This document shows, one piece after another, positions 1 to 8,564 of a stretch of DNA of 64,000 nt (position 1 is the stretch's first letter; each line of letters begins with the position of its first letter). The position numbers and the translations under genes are program-made. The stretch is from Oceanirhabdus seepicola (GTDB lineage: Bacteria > Bacillota > Clostridia > Clostridiales > Clostridiaceae): the NCBI RefSeq assembly GCF_023684385.1, contig NZ_JAGSOJ010000002.1, forward strand, positions 186,001-250,000. The letters are read 5' to 3'. The notes beneath the pieces are model-generated. The model had not been told where the DNA came from. It made no database searches and saw only the letters and a list, made by a program, of their open reading frames with translations.

Positions 1-32
1 ATATTATGAGAATAATGGAGAGTAAAGCGCAT

Positions 33-71
33 AGTACAAGGCACCAGGTATAGAAATGGTGAGCTTGTACT
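33..71. other. Inverted repeat at the window edge
   Basis: AGTACAAG-GCACCA (33-46) pairs with TGGTG-AG-CTTGTACT (57-71), with a small bulge and a 10-nt loop. No T-run follows on either strand, so it is not a clear terminator for the deacetylase gene that ends at 97. It may be the end of a repeat extending past the window. Confidence 0.4.
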
Positions 72-96
72 ATTTGCATATATATAAATATTATAA

Positions 97-996
97 TTAT
101 TTTACTTTTAAGAAGTGAGGCTTGTACGCATCTTCTGTAAGGGGATCAAATATAAAGTCTTGTGAAATAAGACCTTCAATTACTTCAGGAAGTGCTTCAA
201 CCGTTGTTGTTTTTGGTCCTAAGTCATGCATTAATACATTAGCTTTCTGAACATATTTAGCACCATTCAAAACAGATTTAACAATAACATCTTTTTTCTG
301 TCTGTAGGCATTTGCATCTTTTGAATCAACATTCCAGTCAAAATAATTGTATCCTTCGTTAGTCATATCCTTAACTAACTCATTCATGAACCCTTTTCCA
401 GAATATGACCAGCTTACTTGATTGTTTGACCCACCTGGAAATCTTAAGAGTTTTGCAGGTGCAGTTCCAGTAGTAGACTCAATGAAATCATTTAATTTAT
501 TCACATCTTCTTTGAAATTTTCAACAGAACTATATACATATGAATAGTCATGACTAAATGTATGATTTGCAATTACATGACCTCTATTAACTATTTCTTT
601 ATATAAATGTTCTAAACCTTCATGTCCATTAACAAAAAAAGTAGCTTTAATATTATATTTATCTAAAATATCTAATATTGCAAGTGTATTGCTAGATGGA
701 CCATCATCGAATGTTAAATAAGCTATTTTAGCTTTTGATAGCATTATTTCATATTCATTATTTTTTTCATTAACAGTATCTTCTAGGTTTTTAATATTGT
801 TTGTAATTTCAATATTATCTTTTTCAGCATCATTTATTTTATCCACTAAAAGGTTGTATTCTTTTTTTGCTTTGGAAACTGTTGTTTGAGCATAAACAAC
901 ATACCCTATTGATCCTGTAATAAGAAATAAAAATATGAAAAGTGATAAAAAACTTGCTCTGCGTTTTTTTCGATGATTATAATAACTTTTTCTCAT
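97..996 (-). CDS. Membrane-anchored polysaccharide deacetylase (NodB domain)
   Basis: Likely removes N- or O-acetyl groups from a cell-wall polymer such as peptidoglycan, acting outside the membrane. The 299-aa product has a basic start (HRKKRR), one membrane segment at about residues 15-37, a coiled-coil linker at about 40-88, then a NodB homology domain. Visible motifs are TFDDGPS (metal/catalytic Asp pair), NHTFSH (metal His pair), LRFPGGS and DWNVDSKDAN, so the catalytic set looks complete. This is the usual clostridial type II anchor layout. A small membrane coiled-coil gene lies just upstream on the same strand and may be co-transcribed. The exact substrate cannot be read from sequence. 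Confidence 0.88.
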   Translation of the reverse strand: MRKSYYNHRKKRRASFLSLFIFLFLITGSIGYVVYAQTTVSKAKKEYNLLVDKINDAEKDNIEITNNIKNLEDTVNEKNNEYEIMLSKAKIAYLTFDDGPSSNTLAILDILDKYNIKATFFVNGHEGLEHLYKEIVNRGHVIANHTFSHDYSYVYSSVENFKEDVNKLNDFIESTTGTAPAKLLRFPGGSNNQVSWSYSGKGFMNELVKDMTNEGYNYFDWNVDSKDANAYRQKKDVIVKSVLNGAKYVQKANVLMHDLGPKTTTVEALPEVIEGLISQDFIFDPLTEDAYKPHFLKVK

Positions 997-1030
997 TGAA
1001 AGCCTCCTGTAAATATCTTTTTATTCTGTA

Positions 1031-1270
1031 CTAGTGATTAATCTTTGTATTTAATTCATCAATTTTTCCTTCAATCTCATCTAAACTATTTGTTATATCT
1101 GTTCTCTCTTTTTGAAGAGTATTTTTTTCGTTCTTAAGTGTATCGTATTTTTGTGTTAGAATTTTTGTTTCATCAATTATAGTATCCTTCTTTTTCAACA
1201 TCATATATGAAAATGATACAGCACTTACAGTAATTAATAAAGTAATAATTCCTAATATTATTTTCTTCAA
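1031..1270 (-). CDS. Small membrane-anchored coiled-coil protein
   Basis: 79 aa, no recognised family. The start is taken as TTG at 1270 because GGGAGG (about 1278-1283) sits 7 nt before it. The ATG at 1303 lies upstream of this SD and has no SD of its own. The product begins with Lys-Lys, one membrane helix (about residues 3-24, IILGIITLLITVSAV), then a charged heptad-rich helix to the end (about 30-78). Topology and coiled coil resemble the N-terminal part of the adjacent downstream deacetylase (97-996), so the two may interact at the membrane; that is inference. Separated from the deacetylase by 34 bp on the same strand. Confidence 0.6.
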   Translation of the reverse strand: MKKIILGIITLLITVSAVSFSYMMLKKKDTIIDETKILTQKYDTLKNEKNTLQKERTDITNSLDEIEGKIDELNTKINH

Positions 1271-1555
1271 TTTATATCCTCCCTTTATATTTATTTTCGA
1301 CATTATTATAATACTTAATTCGACTAAATTGGTTACAAAAAGGTTATAATTTTATATGTTTATAAGAATAATGAAATCACAAGAATGATTTCATAAAAAA
1401 GAATATAATTCTAACATTATATATTAACATTCAAAATACTTAAATTAATTTTGATTTAGCAAAAAAAAATTAAGTTGTAATTATTTCGTAATCTTTTAAA
1501 AACATTAAATTGATATAATTTAATTAAGATAATGAAATAGAAAATATGAGGTGAG

Positions 1556-2284
1556 ATGATGAACAAATTAGTAGCTTTAGCGGTAAGTACAAGTATTGTT
1601 ATGAGTATTGTTGGTGGCATTGGAATTAATCAGAAAGTTGATTTAAATAAGAATGAAGTTACTAAAAAAATCATTTCAATTAATGACATAGAAAGTAAGG
1701 TCGTTAAATTAAATTATAATAAAATTAATGAAGATAATGATTATATAGAATATATGAGAACAAGCCTTCTTGATGAAATTGATATTGTAGATAGAGACAA
1801 AGCAATTAAGATAGTAGCAGATGAGTATGATTATGATGAAGCACAGATGACTGTTGGCAAAATGAATAATAACGTATATTTGGTGAATTTCTTTGATGAT
1901 ACAGAAAGTATTAATATTGTGAATTTATTCTTGATAGTTAACGGAAAGGTAATAGATAAAAAGTATAACGAAGATAATACATTATCCGTAAGCTTTGTTG
2001 AGAACTTTATGAAATATCAAGAGATTGATCCCGTACAGGAATATTTAGAGAGTATCATAGTGGCTAACCAAGAGGGAGATGAAGCTCTTGTGGCACAAGG
2101 AATATCAACAATGTTAAATGTTAAAAGTGGATATGATATGAAGAATGTTGAAGTTAGGAAAATAAATAACAACATGTATATTGCAGATTGTACTAATCAA
2201 GGTAAAAAAGAAAGATTAACAATTATGGATGGGGAAATAGTTGTTGAGAATAATGAAACACAGGTTTTAAGTGCACTTAATTAA
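1556..2284 (+). CDS. Secreted protein of unknown function
   Basis: 242 aa, not recognised. SD GAGGTGAG directly precedes two consecutive ATG codons (1556 and 1559); either could be used. Residues 1-25 form a plausible signal peptide (Lys, then a hydrophobic run ALAVSTSIVMSIVGGIGI) without a lipobox Cys. The mature part is acidic, Asn/Asp/Lys-rich, with two segments of similar flavour (about 85-150 and 160-240: NNNVYLVNFF and NNNMYIADCTNQ), suggesting a duplicated small alpha/beta unit. Monocistronic: upstream gene divergent, strong terminator at 2328-2368. Confidence 0.65.
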   Translation: MMNKLVALAVSTSIVMSIVGGIGINQKVDLNKNEVTKKIISINDIESKVVKLNYNKINEDNDYIEYMRTSLLDEIDIVDRDKAIKIVADEYDYDEAQMTVGKMNNNVYLVNFFDDTESINIVNLFLIVNGKVIDKKYNEDNTLSVSFVENFMKYQEIDPVQEYLESIIVANQEGDEALVAQGISTMLNVKSGYDMKNVEVRKINNNMYIADCTNQGKKERLTIMDGEIVVENNETQVLSALN

Positions 2285-2327
2285 ATGTAGAATGTACGAT
2301 TTGATTTTTACTTGAACAATAAGATTT

Positions 2328-2370
2328 AAAAGAATCCAGTATAAATTTAATTTATACTGGATTCTTTTTA
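2328..2370 (+). terminator. Intrinsic terminator of the 1556-2284 gene
   Basis: A long perfect stem (AAAGAATCCAGTATAAA / TTTATACTGGATTCTTT) with a short TTAA-type loop, followed by T-rich sequence. The A-tract on the 5' side could let it work on the opposite strand too. Confidence 0.85.
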
Positions 2371-2428
2371 TACAAAAATTTATATACAGATAAAAGAGAA
2401 TAAATATGTTGTTCTAATAAACAAAAAG

Positions 2429-2480
2429 ATGTAGCTTCTGACCTCAGTCAGAAGCATCCATCATTATATATTATCCATTT
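2429..2480 (+). repeat. Hairpin repeat family, copy 1
   Basis: GATGTA, then stem GCTTCTGAC (2434-2442), loop CTCA, stem GTCAGAAGC (2447-2455), then ATCCATCATTATATATTATCC. The same architecture recurs at 8480-8562, 15224-15265, 49309-49380 and 57203-57270. The second base pair of the stem varies as C-G, G-C or T-A between copies, so the hairpin is conserved by covariation rather than by sequence alone. Confidence 0.75.
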
Positions 2481-2485
2481 GTTAT

Positions 2486-2511
2486 AAAAAGCATTTTTTG
2501 CGTGCTTTTTT
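2486..2511 (-). terminator. Terminator of hcp
   Basis: Read on the minus strand: AAAAAGCA, a 9-nt loop, TGCTTTTT. It lies just past the hcp stop codon (2515). Confidence 0.6.
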
Positions 2512-2514
2512 GAA

Positions 2515-4221
2515 TTACTCCCCCATGAATAACTTGATGTCATCTTCAACAGTTCCGATTCCAGCGATTCCAAATGTGTCAACTAGTACATTTGCTACGT
2601 TTGGAGAAAGGAATGCAGGTAATGTTGGTCCAAGGTGAATGTCTTTAACACCTAAGTGTAATAATGCTAGTAATACGGTTACAGCTTTTTGCTCATACCA
2701 AGCGATGTTAAATGAGATTGGTAGATCATTAATGTCTTCAAGCTCGAACACCTCTTTTAATTTTAAAGCGATAACTGCTAGTGAGTAACTATCGTTACAT
2801 TGTCCAGCATCAAGAACTCTTGGAATTCCACCGATATCACCTAAGTCTAATTTGTTATATTTATATTTAGCACATCCAGCAGTTAAGATAACTGTATCTT
2901 TTGGAAGTTGTGAAGCGAAATCTGTGTAGTAGTTTCTGCTCTTAGCTCTTCCATCGCATCCAGCCATTACGAAGAATCTCTTTATTGCGCCAGTTTTAAC
3001 AGCGTCAACAACCTTGTCAGCTAAAGCAAGAACTTGGTTATGAGCGAATCCACCAACGATTGATCCTTTTTCGATTTCAGTTGGTGCTTTACATTTCTTA
3101 GCATGAGCGATAATTGCTGAGAAATCTTTGTTTCCTTCTGCATCAGCATCAATATGCTTTAATCCTTCAAATCCAACTACACCAGTAGTGTAAACTCTAT
3201 CTTTATAAGAAGCTGTTGGAGGAACAAGACAGTTTGTAGTCATTAAAATTGGTCCGTTAAATTTCTCGAATTCTTCCTTCTGTTTCCACCAAGCATTACC
3301 ATAGTTACCTACAAAGTTATCATATTTCTTGAATGCAGGGTAGTAATGAGCTGGTAACATCTCAGAGTGAGTGTAAATGTCAACGCCTGTACCTTCTGCT
3401 TGTTTTAATAATTGCTCTAAGTCATGCAAATCATGCCCACTGATTAAGATTGCTGGGGTATTTCTTACACCAATATTAACTGATGTGATTTCAGGGTTTC
3501 CGTAAGTTGAAGTATTAGCTCCATCTAAAAGTGCCATTACATCAACAGAGAACTTACCAGTTTCAAGAGTTAATGCTACTAAATCATCAGCAGATAAGCT
3601 ATCATCAAGTGTAGCTGCTAGTCCTTTTTGAATGAATGCATTGATTTCAGCTTTGTCATGTCCAAGATTATTTGCATGATGTAAGTATGCAGCCATACCT
3701 TTTAGACCGTAAGTTATAAGTTCTCTTAAAGATCTAACATCTTCGTTTTCAGTTGCTAAAATTCCAACAGTTTCAGCTTTTAAGTGTAAATCTTCAAGTG
3801 TTGAAGCACTCCATACAGCGGCATCATGTAAGTTGATATCTTCTGTTTTACCTGTGAATATAGTTTTTAATTTATCAAAGAAAGAAGTTGTCTTATTGAA
3901 ACTTTCAACTCCAGCAGTTTCAAGAGCTCCTTTGATTTCTTCTCTTAATTTTAGACCTTCTCTAACTTTTTCAATGATTATATTCTCATCAAAGTTAGCA
4001 TTTGTTATTGTTGTAAATAAACTATCAACTACAAATTTATCAGCTTTTGCTATTGCTATATTATTTTCTCTTGCCATATTGTTTAACAAGCTAATTCCTT
4101 TTGCAACATAAATTAATAAATCTTGTGATTTTGCAGTTTCAGGTGATTTACCACATACACCTACTTTAGTACACCCAGTGCACCCCGCAGCTTCTTGACA
4201 TTGGTAACAAAACATACTCAT
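2515..4221 (-). CDS. hcp: Hybrid-cluster protein / hydroxylamine reductase (Hcp)
   Basis: 568 aa, full length for the family. Hcp is a cytoplasmic Fe-S-O protein that reduces hydroxylamine in vitro and is linked to NO/nitrosative stress in anaerobes. The N-terminus carries the short-spaced cysteine cluster typical of strict anaerobes (C5, C8, C14, C17, C23) for the [4Fe-4S] proximal cluster. Hybrid-cluster ligands are visible in order: the GHDLHDL and HSEMLPAH segments, [16 protein letters not shown] (the persulfide-type Cys), [18 protein letters not shown] and [10 protein letters not shown] (Glu/Lys). Nothing is missing. No hcr-type reductase gene is adjacent. The upstream region holds a GTAAC-N4-GTTAC palindrome at the position expected for an activating CRP/FNR-family protein. 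Confidence 0.97.
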   Translation of the reverse strand: MSMFCYQCQEAAGCTGCTKVGVCGKSPETAKSQDLLIYVAKGISLLNNMARENNIAIAKADKFVVDSLFTTITNANFDENIIIEKVREGLKLREEIKGALETAGVESFNKTTSFFDKLKTIFTGKTEDINLHDAAVWSASTLEDLHLKAETVGILATENEDVRSLRELITYGLKGMAAYLHHANNLGHDKAEINAFIQKGLAATLDDSLSADDLVALTLETGKFSVDVMALLDGANTSTYGNPEITSVNIGVRNTPAILISGHDLHDLEQLLKQAEGTGVDIYTHSEMLPAHYYPAFKKYDNFVGNYGNAWWKQKEEFEKFNGPILMTTNCLVPPTASYKDRVYTTGVVGFEGLKHIDADAEGNKDFSAIIAHAKKCKAPTEIEKGSIVGGFAHNQVLALADKVVDAVKTGAIKRFFVMAGCDGRAKSRNYYTDFASQLPKDTVILTAGCAKYKYNKLDLGDIGGIPRVLDAGQCNDSYSLAVIALKLKEVFELEDINDLPISFNIAWYEQKAVTVLLALLHLGVKDIHLGPTLPAFLSPNVANVLVDTFGIAGIGTVEDDIKLFMGE

Positions 4222-4308
4222 AATAAAATCCCTCCATATAATTTATAATTGATTAATTTGATTTTCTACTTTGTTAAGTTAGCGTGTTTCTCGTCTGTGT
4301 TCATCTTA

Positions 4309-4357
4309 TGAATACATTATATGATTAATTTAGGTTTAAATCGGTAACGAGAGTTAC
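4309..4357 (-). promoter_or_regulatory. Putative hcp promoter with HcpR/FNR-like operator
   Basis: On the minus strand a perfect TATAAT (-10; 4321-4316) implies a start near 4309. There is no recognisable -35. Instead a perfect inverted repeat GTAAC-GAGA-GTTAC (4344-4357) is centred at 4350.5, about -41 from that start, the classical class II activator position. CRP/FNR-family HcpR regulators are known to control hcp genes in several anaerobic lineages; assignment to HcpR here is inference. A second imperfect palindrome, GAAAATAA-N6-TTATTTTC (4375-4396), lies further up, towards the divergent gene. Confidence 0.55.
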
Positions 4358-4475
4358 ATAAAATAAAAAGTTATGAAAATAATAATTGTTATTTTCAAGA
4401 TTATAATAAAGAAGAGATTCTCATAAAGAGGAACTCTAGAGAATATTTATATATTATTGAGAGGTGAGGGGATAT

Positions 4476-5444
4476 ATGAGGGAATATAGCATAAAGCAGA
4501 TTAAAGAAATACTAAATGACATTTTGAAAGAACAAGTATTTGGAATTCAGGCAATAGGGAATCATGAACTTAATAGACATCTTGTATATTGCTTCATTAG
4601 TAATAATGAAAAGATGATTTTTAAGATATATTATAAAAAACATAAGAGAAATAAAGAAGTTGGAGCACTAAGTATGTTAAAAGATTTATCAATTAGATGT
4701 CCTCATGTGTATAAAGTTGGTCAACTAAAATCAGGTGAAGAGTGGGCAATAATGAAATATATTGGAGATTATACTCTTGATGAGATTATACTTAACAAGG
4801 ATTTATTAGATAAGCATTTATGTGAAATACAGAAAATTTTTTTTCAGGTGGGTAAAAACATTGCATTTATACATAAGCAGATGATAAAAGATGGGTTTTA
4901 TAAAATTTATGAAAATGGATATAAGAAGCGTTATGAAAACTATGATAAGTTTATGATAAATAAGTTTGAAATATATGAGAGGTGGATAAGAAATAAGAGA
5001 TACCCTGAAGAGGATATGAAATATATTGAAGAGGCATTAGGATATGTAAATAAGAATATTAAAGACCTAATGGGTATATGTGAATCATCACTAATTCACA
5101 ATGACATTGATGGAAGAAATATAATTGTGAATATAGTTGAAGGAAAAATAAAGTTTTCTGGATTGATTGATTTTGAACAATGTTGTATTGATTATGCTGG
5201 TAGGGATTTAGTGTTCTTCTATAGAAGATATTTTCTTAACAAAGAATTTCAGGATAAAGGATTTGAAGAACAATTTTTAAGAGGATATGCAGAGGCGAGA
5301 AGGATACCTAAATATTTTGAAGAGAATCTTAATTTGCTTTTGATGATTGAAGGAGTTAGAATATGTAGCTGGACATATGGTATATTTCCAGACTACTATG
5401 AAGAGGGAATTAATCTTTTAAAATTATGTCTTAAAAAGGAGTAA
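4476..5444 (+). CDS. Aminoglycoside-phosphotransferase-fold kinase-like protein
   Basis: 322 aa. The start is ATG 4476, served by SD GAGGTGAGGG (4461-4470); the GTG at 4464 lies inside that SD. The C-terminal half has the APH/choline-kinase catalytic pattern SLIHNDIDGRNIIV (Brenner-type HxD...N) followed by GLIDFEQC (Mg-binding Asp). The N-terminal lobe has a plausible Lys in MIFKIYYKK. Clostridial proteins of this type include spore-coat CotS-like kinases and small-molecule kinases; nothing here selects a substrate. Divergent from hcp and not in an operon with the hydrogenase genes downstream, which have their own promoter. Confidence 0.7.
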   Translation: MREYSIKQIKEILNDILKEQVFGIQAIGNHELNRHLVYCFISNNEKMIFKIYYKKHKRNKEVGALSMLKDLSIRCPHVYKVGQLKSGEEWAIMKYIGDYTLDEIILNKDLLDKHLCEIQKIFFQVGKNIAFIHKQMIKDGFYKIYENGYKKRYENYDKFMINKFEIYERWIRNKRYPEEDMKYIEEALGYVNKNIKDLMGICESSLIHNDIDGRNIIVNIVEGKIKFSGLIDFEQCCIDYAGRDLVFFYRRYFLNKEFQDKGFEEQFLRGYAEARRIPKYFEENLNLLLMIEGVRICSWTYGIFPDYYEEGINLLKLCLKKE

Positions 5445-5500
5445 CGTGTAGTGTTATAAAATAAAAAAAAATAAAAGTATATGTAAATCATCCTGAGGAG

Positions 5501-5555
5501 TGGTATAATATACCTGTTGAGTTTGATATTTTTTTGTCAAACTCAACAGGTATAT
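5501..5555 (+). promoter_or_regulatory. Extended -10 promoter overlapping a 19-bp perfect inverted repeat (hydS operon)
   Basis: TGGTATAAT (5501-5509 region) is a consensus extended -10 element. Immediately downstream a perfect 19-bp inverted repeat spans 5508-5526 and 5537-5555 (core CCTGTTGAGTTTGA), with a 10-nt T-rich loop. Transcription would start inside the left arm, so the repeat is either an operator at the start site or a hairpin at the extreme 5' end of the mRNA. It is not a standard terminator, since no T-run follows either arm. It ends 27 bp before the hydS start. Confidence 0.55.
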
Positions 5556-5582
5556 TAATTTATAGGGATAGAGGGTGTGTTT

Positions 5583-7295
5583 ATGAGCTTTATCAATTTT
5601 ACTGAAGCAAGGTGTAAAAATTGTTATAAATGTTTAAGAGAATGTCCTGTAAAGGGTATAAGATTTAAGGATAATCAAGCTGAGATAGTTGAAGAGAGAT
5701 GTATAGCATGTGGTAAATGTTTTGAAGTATGTCCTCAAGAAGCAAGAAAAATTGATACCGATTTAAGCAAAGTGAAAGAGTGTATAAGCAACGGGAAGAA
5801 GGTAATTGTTTCATTGGCACCATCAGCACTTGGATATTTTGATATGAATTTTGTAGAATTAATCTCAAGGATTAAGATGTTAGGATTCCAAGAAGTGAGA
5901 GAAACAGCAGAGGGTGCACAATTTGTTATACAAAAATACAGAGAGCATGTCGAAGCTAGTGAAGATAAGATTTTTATAACAAGTTGTTGTCCATCAGTGA
6001 ATTATCTAATTAGAATATATTTTCCTCATTTAACAAAATACCTTATGCCTTTTGAATCACCAATGATTGTTCATGGTTTAATGATTAAAGAGGAACAACC
6101 AGATGCAAAGGTTGTGTTTATAGGTCCATGTGTAGGAAAGAAAATTGAAAAAGAACAATTGAAGAAGAAAGAAAGTGTGGATTATGTTATTACTTTCGAC
6201 GAATTAAAGTTATGGTTTGAAGAGATGACAGAGTCAACATATGAAATAGATGAAAGTATAAATGGAGATATAACAGAAGGAAGAAAATTCCCAGTAGATA
6301 GAGGAATAGTGATGGGACTAGCAGATAATTTGAACAATAAAGGAATAAAGCCATATGTTGTTGATGGATTCCAGAAGAACCTAGATATATTTAATAGTAT
6401 TTCTAAGGGGAAATTGAAGAATGCATTTGTAGAAGCAAATATATGTATCGGTAGTTGTATAGGTGGACCTAGCATGGGTATTAGGGAAAGAGATTTCTAT
6501 GAGAGCAATGATAAGGTTGAGCGTTTCATCACAGAATATGAAAATAATACAATGGAGATTAAAAGTGAATTAGGGAACAAAAATTATTTTAAAAGTCATC
6601 CCGAATCACCACTCCATGATGAAGAAGTTTCAAGAGAAGAGATAAACAGAGTTCTAAAAGATATGGGAAAGAATAATGAGGAAGATAAATTAAATTGTGG
6701 GGTTTGTGGATATACAACTTGTGAAGAAAAGGCAGTTGCAATAATTAGGGGGATGGCTGAGAAGGATATGTGTCTTCATTATATGAGGAGTAAAGCAGAG
6801 AGTCTTAGTAATATAATATTTGAGAATACTGTCAATTCAGTAATAATAGTTGATGGTGAACTGAATATATTAGAGATGAATCCTACAGCCCAAAAAACTT
6901 TTATGGCAAAGATAGGTGAATATAGAGGGGTACCATTAGCTTCATTAATGGATGATAGTGATTTTAAAGAGGTACTTCAAACAAAAGAGAATATAGAAGG
7001 AAAGACTGTTGAGAATAATCAATACGGTGTAGTATTCAAAGAAAACATATCATACTTAGAAAAACAAGATGTTTTAATTGGTGTAATGATGAATATTACA
7101 GAAGAGAAGAAAAATAAGAAGGAATTATATGATGTGAAGGAAAAGACACTTGATGCTGCCCAGGAGGTTATTGAGAAACAGATGAGAGTAGCTCAAGAGA
7201 TTGCAGGGTTGTTAGGAGAAACAACAGCAGAGACAAAAATAATATTAAATAGACTTAGAAGAGTTGTGGCTGGTGAGAATGGAGCTGAGAAGTAA
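5583..7295 (+). CDS. Sensory [FeFe]-hydrogenase with PAS domain (HydS-like)
   Basis: 570 aa. ATG 5583 is preferred: GAGGG (5571-5575) lies 7 nt upstream, while the GTG at 5577 abuts the SD. Domains in order: two [4Fe-4S] ferredoxin motifs (C11/14/17/21 and C40/43/46/50); an H-cluster domain with TSCCP (C135, C136), GPCVGKK (C183) and NICIGSC (C288, C292); a further Fe-S motif CGVCGYTTC plus C397 (about 372-397); a PAS domain (about 412-505); and a C-terminal helix. All H-cluster ligands are present, but the surrounding motifs differ from catalytic enzymes (L3 is EANICIGSC rather than ExMxCxxGC). This architecture matches the group C/D sensory hydrogenases, thought to sense H2 or redox state. 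The next gene, a PP2C phosphatase, overlaps it at TAATG, and the trimeric hydrogenase is convergent. Confidence 0.88.
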   Translation: MSFINFTEARCKNCYKCLRECPVKGIRFKDNQAEIVEERCIACGKCFEVCPQEARKIDTDLSKVKECISNGKKVIVSLAPSALGYFDMNFVELISRIKMLGFQEVRETAEGAQFVIQKYREHVEASEDKIFITSCCPSVNYLIRIYFPHLTKYLMPFESPMIVHGLMIKEEQPDAKVVFIGPCVGKKIEKEQLKKKESVDYVITFDELKLWFEEMTESTYEIDESINGDITEGRKFPVDRGIVMGLADNLNNKGIKPYVVDGFQKNLDIFNSISKGKLKNAFVEANICIGSCIGGPSMGIRERDFYESNDKVERFITEYENNTMEIKSELGNKNYFKSHPESPLHDEEVSREEINRVLKDMGKNNEEDKLNCGVCGYTTCEEKAVAIIRGMAEKDMCLHYMRSKAESLSNIIFENTVNSVIIVDGELNILEMNPTAQKTFMAKIGEYRGVPLASLMDDSDFKEVLQTKENIEGKTVENNQYGVVFKENISYLEKQDVLIGVMMNITEEKKNKKELYDVKEKTLDAAQEVIEKQMRVAQEIAGLLGETTAETKIILNRLRRVVAGENGAEK

Positions 7296-8458
7296 TGGAG
7301 TTATTCGTTGATGTTGCAAGTAATAGTCTTAATAAGGTTAATGAGGAGTTATGTGGGGATAGAGTAGAGGTTGTAAAAGACGATGATACAACAATCATAG
7401 TATTAGCTGATGGTTTAGGTAGTGGAGTGAAGGCTAATATACTTTCTACACTGACAACAAAGATAGCTGCTACAATGATAAAAAATGGTGAAGATATATT
7501 TGAAACTGTAGATACCATTATAAATACTTTACCTGTTTGTTCAGTTAGAGGAGTAGCATATAGCACCTTCACAATAGTGATAATGAACAATAATGGAAGA
7601 GTATATCTTGCAGAGTATGATAATCCACCATGTTTTTTGCATAGAAATGGTAGAAGTATTGATATTGAAAGAGAGAAAATAAACATAAATGGTAAGATAA
7701 TAAAAGTCAGTGATTTCACAATGCAAGAAGGAGATATACTTACATCAATTAGTGATGGGGTTATACATGCGGGTATAGGGGAAGTGCTGAATCTTGGGTG
7801 GCAATGGGACGAGGTTAATCAATTTTTAGCTAAGGTTTCACAGGGTAAAAAGTGTGCTAAAAATATAAGCAACAGTTTATCACAAGCCTGTTTGGATTTA
7901 TATGGAGGTAGACCAGGAGATGATACTACTGTTGTATCAATTAAAGCAAGAAAGCCAGAATATGTTGATTTATTCACAGGACCACCAGAGGATCATAATA
8001 AGGATGAGATTATAGTTAAGAAGTTAATGGAGGGACAAGGAAAGAAAATCGTTTGTGGAGGAACTGCTGCGAATATTACAGAGAAGGTTTTACACAAAAA
8101 ACTTAAAGTTGATATGACATGTATGACGGCAGATTTACCACCGATAGCATATCTTGAAGGTATAGATCTAGTAACAGAAGGTGTTCTGACACTAGATAGA
8201 ACAGTGAAAATTATAGATAAATTAGAATTAGGTAAGATAAGTGATATTAATTCACAAGATCCAAATGGGGCAGAAATTCTGAGCAAAATTCTTGTGGATG
8301 ATTGTACACACTTGACTCTATGGGTTGGAAGAGCTATAAATCCTGCACACCAAAATCCAAATTTTCCTGAAGGGCTTAATATTAAACTGAACATTGTGGA
8401 TAAATTAATAAAGTGTATGGAGAAGTTGGGGAAAAAAGTGAAGATTAATTATTTATAG
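7295..8458 (+). CDS. PP2C/SpoIIE-type serine/threonine phosphatase linked to HydS
   Basis: 387 aa. The ATG overlaps the hydS stop (TAATG), implying translational coupling. Residues about 1-225 form a SpoIIE/PP2C fold: LADGLGSG (metal Asp), LTSISDGV and GRPGDDTTVV (metal Asp pair), all conserved. Residues about 230-387 form a second, conserved-looking domain (KKIVCGGTAANI onward) that I do not recognise as a named domain. PP2C genes next to sensory [FeFe]-hydrogenases are a known clostridial association; the probable role is to convert the HydS signal into dephosphorylation of a protein target that controls hydrogenase expression. The target, possibly an anti-sigma-antagonist type protein, is not in this window. 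Confidence 0.85.
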   Translation: MELFVDVASNSLNKVNEELCGDRVEVVKDDDTTIIVLADGLGSGVKANILSTLTTKIAATMIKNGEDIFETVDTIINTLPVCSVRGVAYSTFTIVIMNNNGRVYLAEYDNPPCFLHRNGRSIDIEREKININGKIIKVSDFTMQEGDILTSISDGVIHAGIGEVLNLGWQWDEVNQFLAKVSQGKKCAKNISNSLSQACLDLYGGRPGDDTTVVSIKARKPEYVDLFTGPPEDHNKDEIIVKKLMEGQGKKIVCGGTAANITEKVLHKKLKVDMTCMTADLPPIAYLEGIDLVTEGVLTLDRTVKIIDKLELGKISDINSQDPNGAEILSKILVDDCTHLTLWVGRAINPAHQNPNFPEGLNIKLNIVDKLIKCMEKLGKKVKINYL

Positions 8459-8479
8459 CCAACATAGTTGGCTATAAAT
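8451..8479 (+). other. Perfect hairpin containing the stop codon of the PP2C gene
   Basis: ATTTATAGCCAAC - ATA - GTTGGCTATAAAT: a 13-bp perfect stem with a 3-nt loop; the TAG stop lies in the left arm. No T-run follows on the plus strand. It may act as an mRNA 3' stabiliser or a weak terminator. Confidence 0.5.
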
Positions 8480-8562
8480 ATAATGGAGAATTGATAATGG
8501 ATAATGAAGGATGGTTCTGACCGAGGTCAGAACCTACATTATGCTCCATTCTCCATTATGTT
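8480..8562 (-). repeat. Hairpin repeat family, copy 2 (with terminal inverted repeats)
   Basis: The core stem GGTTCTGACC-GA-GGTCAGAACC (8513-8534) sits inside ends ATAATGGAGAA and TTCTCCATTAT that are inverted repeats of each other, as in a small MITE. In reverse complement it reads AATGTAG-stem-CATCCTTCATTATCC and matches copies 1, 4 and 5. It lies between two convergent operons. Confidence 0.75.
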
Positions 8563-8564
8563 TT

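Noticed and set aside
1371..1393. Inverted repeat ATGAAATC-N8-GATTTCAT as terminator
   Set aside because: No T-run on the plus strand and it sits between divergent genes; may be an operator but there is no other support.
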